Shown here: positions 17,343-25,354 of the stretch, in pieces
How the letters are laid out: every line of letters starts with the position of its first letter
How positions within the stretch are numbered: the first letter of the stretch is position 1
Assembly (NCBI GenBank): GCA_025964325.1
Contig: JAOPZA010000083.1
Coordinates: forward strand, 1 to 44,783
Length of the DNA: 44,783 nt
From: Conexibacter sp.
GTDB taxonomy: Bacteria; Actinomycetota; Thermoleophilia; Solirubrobacterales; Solirubrobacteraceae
Direction: 5' to 3'
Translations under genes and position numbers: made by a program
The notes under the pieces: model-generated
Database searches by the model: none
What the model saw: only the letters and a program-made list of their open reading frames with translations
What the model was told of the DNA's origin: nothing

Positions 17343-18476
17343 TCACATCGTTGGACGACGACGCCGCCGCGGCCCGCTCTCCCCGGTCCCGCGACGGCCG
17401 ACACTACACCTGCACTGGACAAAGAGCAACTGTGTTGGACGCCCCGCGCTTGCGTTGGCGGGGTCGACCACCAACACGACGCGGTCGGCCGGCGCGCTCT
17501 CCTCGAGCATGCGGTGCGCCTGCTCGGCCTGCTCGAGCGGGAACGTCGCGGCGACCTGCGGCCGCACCGTGCCCCGCTCCACGAGCCGGGCCGCGAGCGC
17601 GAGCTCGTCGATCGTCGCGTGCGGGCTGCCGAGCAGCGTCAGCTCCCGCACGATCGCGCGCCCGACGAGCGCGGCGCCGTCGAGCGGGGCATCTGCGACG
17701 TTGCCGACGAGCGCCGCGCGGCCGCCGCGCGCGAGCGCCTGGAGCGTGAGCTCGAGCGTCGGCGGACCCGCGCAGTCGATCGCGAGCGGGACGCCCTCAG
17801 GCGCAAGCCGGCGGATCTCGGCGAGCGGATCCGCAGCAGCGGCGACGACGGAGTCGGCGCCGGCGGCGAGGAGCGCCGCGCGCTTGCCCTCCGCGCGCGT
17901 CACGGCGATCACGCGCAGGCCGGCCGCGTGCGCGAGCGCGACCGCGTGGATCCCGACGCCGCCCCCGGCCCCGACGACGAGCAGCGTCTCGCCGACGCCG
18001 CCGCCCAAGCGGCGCAGCGCGTGGAGCCCGGTGCCGATGCCGCAGGGCAGCAGCGCGCCGTCGACGAATGAGAGTGCGTCCGGCAGCCGGACGACGTCCG
18101 CCGGGAGCGCGGCGACGAACTCGGCGTAGCCGCCCGGCGCGCGCTCGCCGCGAAAGCGCGACCCGCCGCCGGCCGTGACGCGCTGGCCGAGCACGACGCG
18201 GTCCCCGACGCGCAGCGGCTCGCTGCCGCGCCTGGCGCCCGCGTCTGCGCCGACGGCGGCGACCTCGCCCGCGATCTCGTGGCCGAGCACGCGCGGCGTC
18301 GAGCCGCCGAGGCGCCCGCGGCGCGCGAGCAGGTCGTGCCCGCAGACGCCACACGCTCGGACGCGCACGAGCACCTCATCGGGCGCCGGCTCGGGGCGCG
18401 CGAGTCGAACCGGCACGGGCCGCTCCGCGCCGCCGAACGCCTCGAGCTCCACGGCCCGCATCGTCGGTGCGCTCAT
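17343..18476 (-). CDS. Zinc-dependent alcohol dehydrogenase (MDR family)
   Basis: 377 residues. GroES-like domain with catalytic-zinc ligands in CGVCGHD and GHEIAGEVAAVG, then a Rossmann domain with GAGGGVGIHA. The loop that normally holds four structural-zinc cysteines is replaced by an Arg/Gly segment without Cys. It likely oxidises a secondary or primary alcohol to ketone or aldehyde, a sensible step before ketone carboxylation. The conserved fold ends near VVLVVDP. The last 30 or so residues are Arg-rich and overlap the predicted HyuA promoter, so the tail looks like a read-through extension. The ATG overlaps the CoA-transferase stop by 4 nt. Confidence 0.88.
   Translation of the reverse strand: MSAPTMRAVELEAFGGAERPVPVRLARPEPAPDEVLVRVRACGVCGHDLLARRGRLGGSTPRVLGHEIAGEVAAVGADAGARRGSEPLRVGDRVVLGQRVTAGGGSRFRGERAPGGYAEFVAALPADVVRLPDALSFVDGALLPCGIGTGLHALRRLGGGVGETLLVVGAGGGVGIHAVALAHAAGLRVIAVTRAEGKRAALLAAGADSVVAAAADPLAEIRRLAPEGVPLAIDCAGPPTLELTLQALARGGRAALVGNVADAPLDGAALVGRAIVRELTLLGSPHATIDELALAARLVERGTVRPQVAATFPLEQAEQAHRMLEESAPADRVVLVVDPANASAGRPTQLLFVQCRCSVGRRGTGESGPRRRRRPTM
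17401..17429 (-). promoter_or_regulatory. Candidate internal promoter before the HyuA gene
   Basis: Minus strand TTGCTC (17429-17424), a 17-bp spacer and TAGTGT (17406-17401). The -10 context GTGTAGTGT is shared with the binding-protein promoter at 23674-23703. It would allow the carboxylase and ligase genes to be expressed apart from the importer. Confidence 0.45.
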
Positions 18477-19630
18477 CGCCGCTCGCTCCCGGACTCGGCC
18501 GGGCGCTGCTCGCCTGCGCGATCGGGCGCGGACGCGCCCCTCGGCGGCACGTCGTCGAGCAGCTCCGCCAGCAGCCGCTCCCCGTCGCCCCCGAGCGCGG
18601 GCGCCGGCCCGAGCGGCTGCCGGCGCAGCGACGGCGGCAGCGGCACGACCGGGACCGGCGCGCCGGTCGCGTCGGCGGCGAAGAGGCCGCGCGCGGCGAT
18701 CTGCGGATCGCTCGGCGCGAGCGCGCGCTCGTGCACCGGCGCAACGGGCACGTCGGCGGCCCACAGCGCGTCCAGCCATACCTCGCGCGGGCGGGTGGCG
18801 ATCGCGCTCGCGAGCCGCTCGCGGATCTCCGGCGCGCGCTGGCGCCGCTGGTGATGCGTCGCGAGCGCGGGATCCTCGCGCCAGTCGCGCCACTCGAGGA
18901 CGTCGCACAGGGAGCACCAGAACTTGTCCTCGATCACGGCGAAGCTCAGCAGATGCCCGTCGGCGGCCGCGACGACGGCGTAGGCGGGCTCGGAGCCGCC
19001 GTCGCGCAGCGGCGCTCTGACCGAGCCCCAGAAGACGGCGCTGTCGAGCATCGCGACGTCGAGCTCCGCGCCGGCGCCGGTCGCGCCGCGCTCGTTCAGC
19101 GCCGCGACGATCGCGAGCGTGGCCATCGTCCCCGAGGCGAGGTCGACCATCGGGATCCCGATCTCGTGCGCGCCGCTCGTCCACGAGCCGGCCGGCTCGG
19201 CCTCGACCGCGCCGCCGACGCCGAGGTAGTTGAGGTCGTGACCGGGGACGTCGACGTAGGGCCCGGCCGCGCCGAAGCCGGAGATCGAGCAGTAGACGAC
19301 ATCCGGGCGCAACGCCGAGATGGTCGCGTAGTCGGCCGCCAGCCGCGCGGCGACGCCGGGCCGGAAGCCCTCGACGAGCACGTCGCTGCGGACCGCGAGA
19401 CGGTGCAGGTCGATGCGGCCCTGCTCGCTCTTGAGGTCGAGCACGATCGACTCCTTGCCGGCGTTCACGACGCGGAACATCGGCGGGTCGATCGTCCGTC
19501 CGGCGTCGCCGACGGGCGGCTCGACCTTGATCACGCGCGCGCCCAGCCCGGCGAGCAGCAGCGTCGTATAGGGACCCGGCAGCTGCTGGGTGAGGTCGAG
19601 CACGGTGATCCCGTGCAGCGCGCCGGCCAT
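18473..19630 (-). CDS. CaiB/BaiF-type (family III) CoA-transferase
   Basis: 385 residues, normal for the family. It transfers CoA between acids through an aspartyl anhydride. Visible: N-terminal VLDLTQQLPGPYTTLLLAGLGA and VIKVEPP, LDLKSEQG, the GHDLNYLGVGG block with the conserved Asp, and the C-terminal domain with PVAPVHE. A polar Arg/Glu-rich tail follows. It lies between cyclase-family hydrolases and an alcohol dehydrogenase in one tight cluster (7-nt gap before, 4-nt overlap after), so it probably activates an acid intermediate of the same pathway. Confidence 0.9.
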   Translation of the reverse strand: MAGALHGITVLDLTQQLPGPYTTLLLAGLGARVIKVEPPVGDAGRTIDPPMFRVVNAGKESIVLDLKSEQGRIDLHRLAVRSDVLVEGFRPGVAARLAADYATISALRPDVVYCSISGFGAAGPYVDVPGHDLNYLGVGGAVEAEPAGSWTSGAHEIGIPMVDLASGTMATLAIVAALNERGATGAGAELDVAMLDSAVFWGSVRAPLRDGGSEPAYAVVAAADGHLLSFAVIEDKFWCSLCDVLEWRDWREDPALATHHQRRQRAPEIRERLASAIATRPREVWLDALWAADVPVAPVHERALAPSDPQIAARGLFAADATGAPVPVVPLPPSLRRQPLGPAPALGGDGERLLAELLDDVPPRGASAPDRAGEQRPAESGSERR

Positions 19631-19637
19631 CGCTGCC

Positions 19638-20540
19638 CTAGAGGATCGCGACGGGCGCGAGCGGGCTGGCCGTCGCCCCGCGCAGCGGCAGCGGCGTGGC
19701 GACGAACAGGAACTCGCGGGCGCCCGCCGCGGCCAGCTCGCCGAGCACGAGGTTCTCGATCAGCGGCACGCCGTGGTCGCGCAGCAGCAGCTCGTGCACG
19801 GGGAAGCCGCCGGTGGAGCGCTCGTCGAGGCGTTCGATCGCGTAGTTGTCGGCCCCGACGACGGCGACGTCGCGCGCGACGAGCCAGGCCGCGCCCGCCG
19901 CCACGAGCCCGGGCTCGCCGGCGAAGTAGGCGGCGCCGTCGCCGCCGTGCGCGGTCATCCAACCGGTGTGCAACAGCACGACGTCGCCGGCGCGCGGGGC
20001 GCCGCCGCCGCGCTCGCAGCAGCGTTCCAGCACCGTGTCGTCGATCGCGAAGTCGACCGGAAGGACGTCGACGCCCACCTCCGCCGCGACGTCGAGCAAC
20101 AGCCCGCGGGCCACGATCGGGCCGAGCGCGTCGGCGCCGCAGCGGGCCGCACCGCTGCTGCGCACGGCGCGCTGGTCGTGGCCGTTGTAGAGGTGCTCGT
20201 CGTACCAGACGTGCGCGAGCGCGTCGACATGCGTTCCGGTGTGCGTGCCGAGCGCGACGACGTCTTCGGCAAAGCGCGAGCGCCCGAGCAGTCGACCGCC
20301 GAGCGCGTAGTCGCCGGCGTCGCGGACCATGTGGTGCGCGAGCGGCGGACGCCCGCGCGAGACGGGCGTGCCCGCGTCGAGCGGCTGGGCCAGCGAGACG
20401 ACGCGGCCCTCGCCGACCGCCTCGACCGCCGCGCGCACGCGCGCGGGCGTCAGCAGGTTGAGCGCGCCGCGCTCGTCCTCCGCGCCCCAGCGCCCCCAGT
20501 TGCCGGGCGCCGACGAGCCCGAGCGCTCGGCCACGCTCAT
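19638..20540 (-). CDS. Cyclase-family metal-dependent hydrolase (kynurenine formamidase-like), copy 1
   Basis: 300 residues. The signature THTGTHVDALAHV (near residue 105) is the H-x-GTH-x-D metal-binding motif of the cyclase/KynB family, and LLHTGWM, GADNYAIE and FPVHELLL follow as in that family. Members hydrolyse amides, lactones or cyclic ketones, or act in polyketide cyclisation. It is paired with a second, shorter homologue directly upstream (ATGA overlap). Either could open a ring or hydrolyse a 1,3-diketone-like intermediate; the substrate cannot be read. Confidence 0.88.
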   Translation of the reverse strand: MSVAERSGSSAPGNWGRWGAEDERGALNLLTPARVRAAVEAVGEGRVVSLAQPLDAGTPVSRGRPPLAHHMVRDAGDYALGGRLLGRSRFAEDVVALGTHTGTHVDALAHVWYDEHLYNGHDQRAVRSSGAARCGADALGPIVARGLLLDVAAEVGVDVLPVDFAIDDTVLERCCERGGGAPRAGDVVLLHTGWMTAHGGDGAAYFAGEPGLVAAGAAWLVARDVAVVGADNYAIERLDERSTGGFPVHELLLRDHGVPLIENLVLGELAAAGAREFLFVATPLPLRGATASPLAPVAIL

Positions 20541-21277
20541 CTCCCGATCTCGCGCACGAGCGCGACCGGGGCGATCGGCGAGGCGTCGGAGCCCTCCAGC
20601 CGCAGCGGCGCGAAGGCGAGCAGGAACCACCGCCCGAGGAGCGTCGCGACGCCCGGCCCGAGGTTCTCGATCACGAGCACCTCGGAGCCGAGCAGGCGCG
20701 TGTGCACGGGGAAGTCGAAACGCTCGGGGCGACGTCCGTGCGGGCAGTCCGGCGTCAGCATGTCGACGCCGAGGACGTTGATCCGTCGCTCGAGCAGGTA
20801 GTCGGCGGCATCCGCCGTCAGGTAGGGATGGTCGTAGTAGGACGGCTCCTCGTAGCGCTCGGCGAAGCCGAAGTAGAGCAGCAACCCGTCGCCCGGCTCG
20901 ATGCCGGGATCGAGGGCGCGCAGCTCGTCGCCGCCGAGCGGCTCGCCGGCGCCGCGGCGCACGTCGAGCGCGGTCGCGCGACAGGCGAAGCGCTCGACGC
21001 CGTACTGGTCGATCGAGTGGCCGCCGGGGAAGAAGTGCCGCGCGGCGTCGACGTGCGTGCCCGCGTGGGCGGGCGTCGTCAGGTGCGTGCCGGAGATGCG
21101 CCCGCCGGGGATGTCGTGCTCGATGTCGAGCTCGGCGACCTGCATGACGGTGCGCTCGGTGCCGCGCCAGCCGGCCATGCCGGCATGGATCGGCTGTGCG
21201 AGGTCGACGACTCGCAGGTCGGTGCGGTCGGCCGGGAGCGGCCAGGTCTCCGCGCTCGGACTCAGGGGTGCTGACAA
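20537..21277 (-). CDS. Cyclase-family metal-dependent hydrolase, copy 2
   Basis: 246 residues, with HAGTHVDAARHF as the metal motif and VIENLGPGVATLLGRWF matching the family C-terminus. It starts at TTG 21277: GGAG lies 6 nt upstream, and the next in-frame start would cut into the conserved N-terminus. It shares only modest similarity with the following copy (end motif SPIAPVALVREIG versus SPLAPVAIL), so the pair may be two subunits or enzymes for successive steps. The gap to the permease is 22 nt, so it belongs to the importer operon. Confidence 0.87.
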   Translation of the reverse strand: MSAPLSPSAETWPLPADRTDLRVVDLAQPIHAGMAGWRGTERTVMQVAELDIEHDIPGGRISGTHLTTPAHAGTHVDAARHFFPGGHSIDQYGVERFACRATALDVRRGAGEPLGGDELRALDPGIEPGDGLLLYFGFAERYEEPSYYDHPYLTADAADYLLERRINVLGVDMLTPDCPHGRRPERFDFPVHTRLLGSEVLVIENLGPGVATLLGRWFLLAFAPLRLEGSDASPIAPVALVREIGR

Positions 21278-21299
21278 AGGTGGCTCCTGTCCAAATCCG

Positions 21300-22430
21300 T
21301 TAGGAGGCCGCCATCGCGGGCGGCGGTGACTCCGGCGCGTCGGCCGGGACGTGCGCCGCCTTGCGACGGCGGCTGCGCTCGGCGAGCACCGGGGTCGCGA
21401 TCGCGATCAGCAGCACGAAGCCGTAGAAGACGGGCTGCACCCACAGTGCGACCTTCAGCAGCACGAGCCCGTTGAACCCGACTGCGACCAGCAGGACGCC
21501 GAGCAGCGTGCCGATCGGGTTGAAGCGCCCGACGCGGACGGCGGAGGCGCCGAGGAAGGCGGAGGCGAACCCCGGCAGCAGGTAGCCGCTGCCGATGTCG
21601 GGTTGCCCGGAGCCGATCTTCGCCGCCTGCACGAGCCCGGCGAGCGCGGCGATCGCGCCGGCCAGCATGAAGGCGAGCACGGTCAGCTTGACGGTCCGCA
21701 CGCCCGCGAGGCGCGCCGCGTCGTAGTTGGCGCCGGTGGCGTACATCTGCCGTCCGGCCGGTGTCTGCTCGAGCAGGTACCAGATCGCGACCACCACGGC
21801 GAGCGCCAGGAAGAGCGGGTAGACGAAGCCGCCGACACTGCCCTGGCCGGCCTTCAGGAACCCGGGGTCGACCTTGAGGAAGAGCACCTCACCGCCCGTG
21901 TACCAGGTGATCAGCCCTATCAGGACGGTCTGCGTCGCAAGCGTCACGACGAACGAGTTGAGGCGCAGCAGCGCGACGATCAGACCGTTCACCAGACCCA
22001 CGACGATCCCGGCGCCCAGGCACAGCAGCGCCGCGAGCGGCCATGGCAGGCCCGTCCGGCCCTGCAGCCCGATCGCCAGCACCCCCGCGATGCTCAACAC
22101 CGCCGTGATCGAGAGGTCGAAGCCGCCCACCACGAGCGCGACCATCGCCGCGATCGCGACGAGGATCAGGACCGCCTGGTTGCTCAGCGTCGTCTCGAGG
22201 TTCGAGAGGGTCGGGAACGTATGGGGTCGCAGCGCCGAGAAGACGATGATCATCACGACCAGCACGACGACCATCCCCCACTGCTGCGCGAAGCGGATCC
22301 AGTCCACCTCGCGCTTCCGCCGCGGCGTGCCGGAGCCGCCGGCGGAGGGGTCCGAGACCCCTCCGCCGCTGCTGTCGGGCCCCGACGGGGCGCCGTTCGA
22401 AGCGCGCTTGGTCGACAGCGTCCGGCTCAT
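21300..22430 (-). CDS. Ribose-type ABC transporter permease
   Basis: 376 residues with about nine or ten hydrophobic helices (from MVVVLVVMIIVFSAL on) and the signature GGFDLSITAVLSIAG of RbsC-like permeases. The first 45 or so residues are Ser/Gly/Pro/Lys-rich and contain a perfect hairpin at DNA level (22341-22367). A GTG at 22307 (VDWIRF) with GGAAG upstream could be the real start. It is one base after the binding-protein stop if ATG 22430 is used. It forms the membrane channel with the ATPase and the lipoprotein next door. Confidence 0.9.
   Translation of the reverse strand: MSRTLSTKRASNGAPSGPDSSGGGVSDPSAGGSGTPRRKREVDWIRFAQQWGMVVVLVVMIIVFSALRPHTFPTLSNLETTLSNQAVLILVAIAAMVALVVGGFDLSITAVLSIAGVLAIGLQGRTGLPWPLAALLCLGAGIVVGLVNGLIVALLRLNSFVVTLATQTVLIGLITWYTGGEVLFLKVDPGFLKAGQGSVGGFVYPLFLALAVVVAIWYLLEQTPAGRQMYATGANYDAARLAGVRTVKLTVLAFMLAGAIAALAGLVQAAKIGSGQPDIGSGYLLPGFASAFLGASAVRVGRFNPIGTLLGVLLVAVGFNGLVLLKVALWVQPVFYGFVLLIAIATPVLAERSRRRKAAHVPADAPESPPPAMAAS
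22341..22367 (-). repeat. Perfect 12-bp stem hairpin between binding protein and permease
   Basis: GGCGGAGGGGTC, loop CGA, GACCCCTCCGCC. It lies 65 nt past the binding-protein stop, within the low-complexity start of the permease frame, with no T-run after it. This placement fits an mRNA-stabilising or attenuating stem that raises binding-protein levels over permease, as in many ABC operons. Confidence 0.6.
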
Positions 22431-22431
22431 C

Positions 22432-23604
22432 TCAGCCTCTCCAGAGCTTCTCGTACGCGGCACGGAAGTCGAAGTCACCCGACCAGTACTGGCCTGGCTT
22501 GACGGTCGAGACGTTCGACTGGTCCATCAGGCGATTCGCCTGCACGATCAGCGGTGCGGCGGCGCTTCCCTGCACGATGCGGTTGGCGTTGTCCATCGCC
22601 TCCCAGCCCGCGAGGAAGTACGACGTCGCCACGACGGCGGCGTAGCTCGGGTCGCTGGCGACCGTCTGGAACGACTGTCTCTCGCCGTTGCCGCCGACGA
22701 CCTTGACTCTGTCGGTCAGGCCGGAGGCTCTGATCGCGTTCGTCGAGTCGACGGCCGTCTCGTCGGCCGGGCTGAAGATCCAGTTGATGCCGGGATCCTG
22801 TTGCAACAGCGACTGGATGCGGCCCGGCAGGGACGTGCCCCACTCGCTGATTCTGACCGCGATCACCGTCGACTTGCAGCTCGGGCAGAGCGCTCTGTAC
22901 TCGTTCAGGAATGCGTCTCTGCGGATGATCGACGTGCCGAACTCGGGGTAGTACATGACGAGCGCGTCGGTCTTCTTGCCGCCCTTCGAGAGCGCGTAGT
23001 CGGCCGAGTCTCTGCCGACCGGCTCCGAGATCTGCGCGTCGCCGTTGGCGAAGTCGACGTTGTCTCTGCCGCTCGTCGCCCCACACGTCGTGCAGACGAC
23101 TCTGATGCCCTGCGCCTGGGCCTGTCTGAGCAGGTCGCCCACGGCGGTCGGCAGGATCGCGCCGAGCGCGATCACGTTCGGCTTCAGCTGGATCGCAGCC
23201 TGCACCGCGCTCGACCAGCCCTGCGCGTTGCCTCTGCCGTCGAGCAGCGTCGTCTTCCAGCCGAGTGCCTTCGCTGCCTCGACGTGCGCCTGGCTGAGCG
23301 CGCGGCAGCCCTCGATCTGGATGCTGCACGAGACCGCGACGAGCGTTCTCCCGGCTGCAGCCGGGGGGCTGCTGGCCGGCAGCTTCGACTTCGCCGCCGT
23401 CCACGCCGCCTTCTCGGCGCTCGCCGCAGAGACCGCTGCGGAGATCGCGTCGCCGCCGCCGGCTGAGCTCGTCGTGCTCGACGCGCTGCCCGACGACGTG
23501 CTGCCCGACGCTCCACTCGATGAGTTGGAGCTCGAACCGCAGCCGGCTGCAAATGCCGCCACGGCAAGCACGAGCGCCAGCGCAAACGTCCTTGACCCTC
23601 TCAT
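22432..23604 (-). CDS. Sugar-type ABC transporter substrate-binding lipoprotein
   Basis: 390 residues. Signal peptide with lipobox FAAGC (Cys22), a Ser/Thr/Gly linker (to about 50), then a periplasmic-binding-protein fold of the ribose/galactose class (Peripla_BP_4). The mature domain has two CxxC-like pairs (CTTC, CPSC), which may form disulfides. A strong AGGAGGAGAGGG site precedes the ATG. Codon use is odd: 14 of 21 Arg codons are AGA, one is AGG, and only six are CGN, whereas the permease next door uses CGN wherever I checked. It has its own predicted promoter (23674-23703). The ligand is probably the substrate of this island rather than a sugar, by inference. Confidence 0.92.
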   Translation of the reverse strand: MRGSRTFALALVLAVAAFAAGCGSSSNSSSGASGSTSSGSASSTTSSAGGGDAISAAVSAASAEKAAWTAAKSKLPASSPPAAAGRTLVAVSCSIQIEGCRALSQAHVEAAKALGWKTTLLDGRGNAQGWSSAVQAAIQLKPNVIALGAILPTAVGDLLRQAQAQGIRVVCTTCGATSGRDNVDFANGDAQISEPVGRDSADYALSKGGKKTDALVMYYPEFGTSIIRRDAFLNEYRALCPSCKSTVIAVRISEWGTSLPGRIQSLLQQDPGINWIFSPADETAVDSTNAIRASGLTDRVKVVGGNGERQSFQTVASDPSYAAVVATSYFLAGWEAMDNANRIVQGSAAAPLIVQANRLMDQSNVSTVKPGQYWSGDFDFRAAYEKLWRG

Positions 23605-23673
23605 CCCTCTCCTCCTGTGAGACGGTGTGCCCGGACTGCGGGCGTGTGCAGCGAGGTTGCTGCCTGTCCGATC

Positions 23674-23703
23674 ACACTACACACGGTCCGACGGCCGAGT
23701 CAA
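23674..23703 (-). promoter_or_regulatory. Promoter of the binding-protein gene
   Basis: Minus strand TTGACT (23703-23698), 18-bp spacer, TAGTGT (23679-23674). The -35 overlaps the ATPase stop codon. The transcript would start about 60 nt before the binding-protein ATG, giving it expression independent of the ATPase. Confidence 0.6.
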
Positions 23704-25232
23704 GCGCGGGCGGCCGCCAGGCTGAGCCGCCCGATCGCATCGGGCGTCGCCAGGTCGCCTTCGAGCGTGCCCTCGTGGCGACCGGCGACGAAGACCATCA
23801 CGCGGTCGCCGATCACGCTCGCCTCCTCGAGGTCGGAGGTGATCCACAGCACCGCGAGGCCGGCGTCTGCCTCGGCGCGCAGGCGCGCGTAGATCTCCCC
23901 GCGCGTCCGGATGTCGATGCCCTGCGTCGGCTCGTCGACGACGAGCACGCGCGGACTCAGCCGCAGCCACTTCGCGATCAGCGCCTTCTGCTGGTTGCCG
24001 CCGCTGAGCGTCCGGAAGATGCGGTCCGGGTCGGGCGGCTCGACGTTCAGCTCGACGATCAGGCGCGCGGCCTCGCGACGTGCGGTGCGCTCGCTCAGCC
24101 GGCCCGCGGTCGCGAGCGAGCTCCAGTCGGTCGCGAGGATGTTCTCCGCCACCGTCAGGTCCTGGAAGGAGGCGAGTCCCTGCCGGTCACTCGGGAGGTA
24201 GGCGATGCCGAGCCGCTTGGCGTTCACGGGCTCGGAGACGTCGAGCTCGACGCCGTCGACCTCGACGTGGCCGCCTTCGACGTGGGTCAGGCCGTAGAGC
24301 GCGCGCCCGATCTGCGAGGCGCCGCACCCGACCGGTCCCGTCAGCACGAGGATCTCCCGCTCGCGCAGCGCCAGCTCGACCGGCTCGAGCCCCGCTGCGC
24401 TGAAGCGCGACAGGCGCAGCAACTCGCGTCGCTGCCCGGCGGACTCCGCGTCGGAGGCCGGCTCGGCGCGGCGCTGCTCGACGTCGCCGAGCATCAGCTC
24501 GGCGAGCTCGTCGTGCGACAGCTCGACCGTCGCTCTCGTCGCCACGACGCGCCCGTCGCGCAGGACGGTCACGCGATCGGTCAGCGCCAGCAGCTCCGGC
24601 AGCCGGTGGGAGATGTAGACGAGCGCGGTGCCGCCTTCGGCGAGTCTGCGCAGCGAGGCGAACAGCCGGTCCACCTCCTCCTGCGGCAGCGACGCGGTCG
24701 GTTCGTCGAGCACGAGCAGCGCCTCGTCCTCGAACTCGCCGAGCGCGCGGGCGATCGTGACGAGCGTGCGCTCCGCGGGCGCGAGCGAGGCGACGGTGGC
24801 GCCGGGGTCGACGTCGAGGCCGACGCGGGCGCACAGCTCGCGTACCCGAGCGAAGTGCCGGCGCCAGCGGATCCGGCCGCTCCCACCGGCGAAGCCGGCC
24901 GCGCCGAAGCCGAGGTTGTCGGCGACCGAGCAGTCGCCGACGAGCGCGAGGTCCTGGTGCACGAAGCCCATCCCGACGCGTCGCACGTCGGCGACCGAGA
25001 AGGGCGCCTCGAGCGCGGTGCCGTTGACGCGCAGCGTCGGCGAGCCGTCGGGCCGGTGGAAGCCCGAGAGCACCTTCACGAGCGTCGACTTGCCCGAGCC
25101 GTTCGGCCCGATCAGCCCGTGGATCTCACCGCGTCCGACATCGAGGTCGACGCCGCGGAGGACGGTCACGCCGGCGAACGACTTCCACAGGTCGCGGACC
25201 TCGAGGGCCGGCGTGTCGTGCGTGCTCGCCAT
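23700..25232 (-). CDS. Ribose-type ABC transporter ATPase (two nucleotide-binding domains)
   Basis: 510 residues, the standard length for RbsA/XylG-type tandem ATPases. Domain 1: Walker A GPNGSGKST (near 40) and Walker B LLVLDEPTA. Its signature motif is degenerate: LAPAERTLVTIARAL where LSxGxxQ is usual. Domain 2 has GPVGCGASQIG instead of a full Walker A (no GKS/T), an intact LSGGNQQK signature and LVVDEPTQGID. One degenerate site is normal in this family. ATG 25232 has GGAGGAGAG upstream. It is the first gene of the long operon driven by 25286-25322. Confidence 0.93.
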   Translation of the reverse strand: MASTHDTPALEVRDLWKSFAGVTVLRGVDLDVGRGEIHGLIGPNGSGKSTLVKVLSGFHRPDGSPTLRVNGTALEAPFSVADVRRVGMGFVHQDLALVGDCSVADNLGFGAAGFAGGSGRIRWRRHFARVRELCARVGLDVDPGATVASLAPAERTLVTIARALGEFEDEALLVLDEPTASLPQEEVDRLFASLRRLAEGGTALVYISHRLPELLALTDRVTVLRDGRVVATRATVELSHDELAELMLGDVEQRRAEPASDAESAGQRRELLRLSRFSAAGLEPVELALREREILVLTGPVGCGASQIGRALYGLTHVEGGHVEVDGVELDVSEPVNAKRLGIAYLPSDRQGLASFQDLTVAENILATDWSSLATAGRLSERTARREAARLIVELNVEPPDPDRIFRTLSGGNQQKALIAKWLRLSPRVLVVDEPTQGIDIRTRGEIYARLRAEADAGLAVLWITSDLEEASVIGDRVMVFVAGRHEGTLEGDLATPDAIGRLSLAAARA

Positions 25233-25257
25233 CTCTCCTCCGTGTGCCGCAGTCGAG

Positions 25258-25277
25258 CCGATGTCTAGTGTCATCGG
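25258..25277 (-). promoter_or_regulatory. Inverted repeat in the 5' leader of the ABC operon
   Basis: CCGATGTCTAGTGTCATCGG has 6-bp perfect arms (CCGATG/CATCGG) around 8 nt. It lies between the predicted -10 and the ATPase ATG, so it could be a second operator or a small leader hairpin. Nothing identifies its ligand. Confidence 0.4.
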
Positions 25278-25285
25278 TCTTATTT

Positions 25286-25322
25286 CAGTATGACTGTACA
25301 GCGCGTCGCATCGCCGCGTCAA
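25286..25322 (-). promoter_or_regulatory. Promoter and dyad operator of the ABC/ketone operon
   Basis: Minus strand TTGACG (25322-25317), 18-bp spacer and TACAGT (25298-25293). The dyad CAGTA-N6-TACAG (25286-25301) overlaps the -10. On the minus strand it reads CTGTACAGTCATACTG and matches the thiolase-operon operator at CWGTACAGT and TACTG. Confidence 0.6.
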
Positions 25323-25354
25323 CGTCGGAGCTTGCCGACGGCGGCGCGGAGGAG

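Noticed and set aside
12567-20461. Very long plus-strand open frames (871, 1006 and 664 codons) opposite the carboxylase, CoA-transferase and ADH genes
   Set aside because: Low-complexity translations without motifs; the minus strand carries complete families with motifs and coupled starts.
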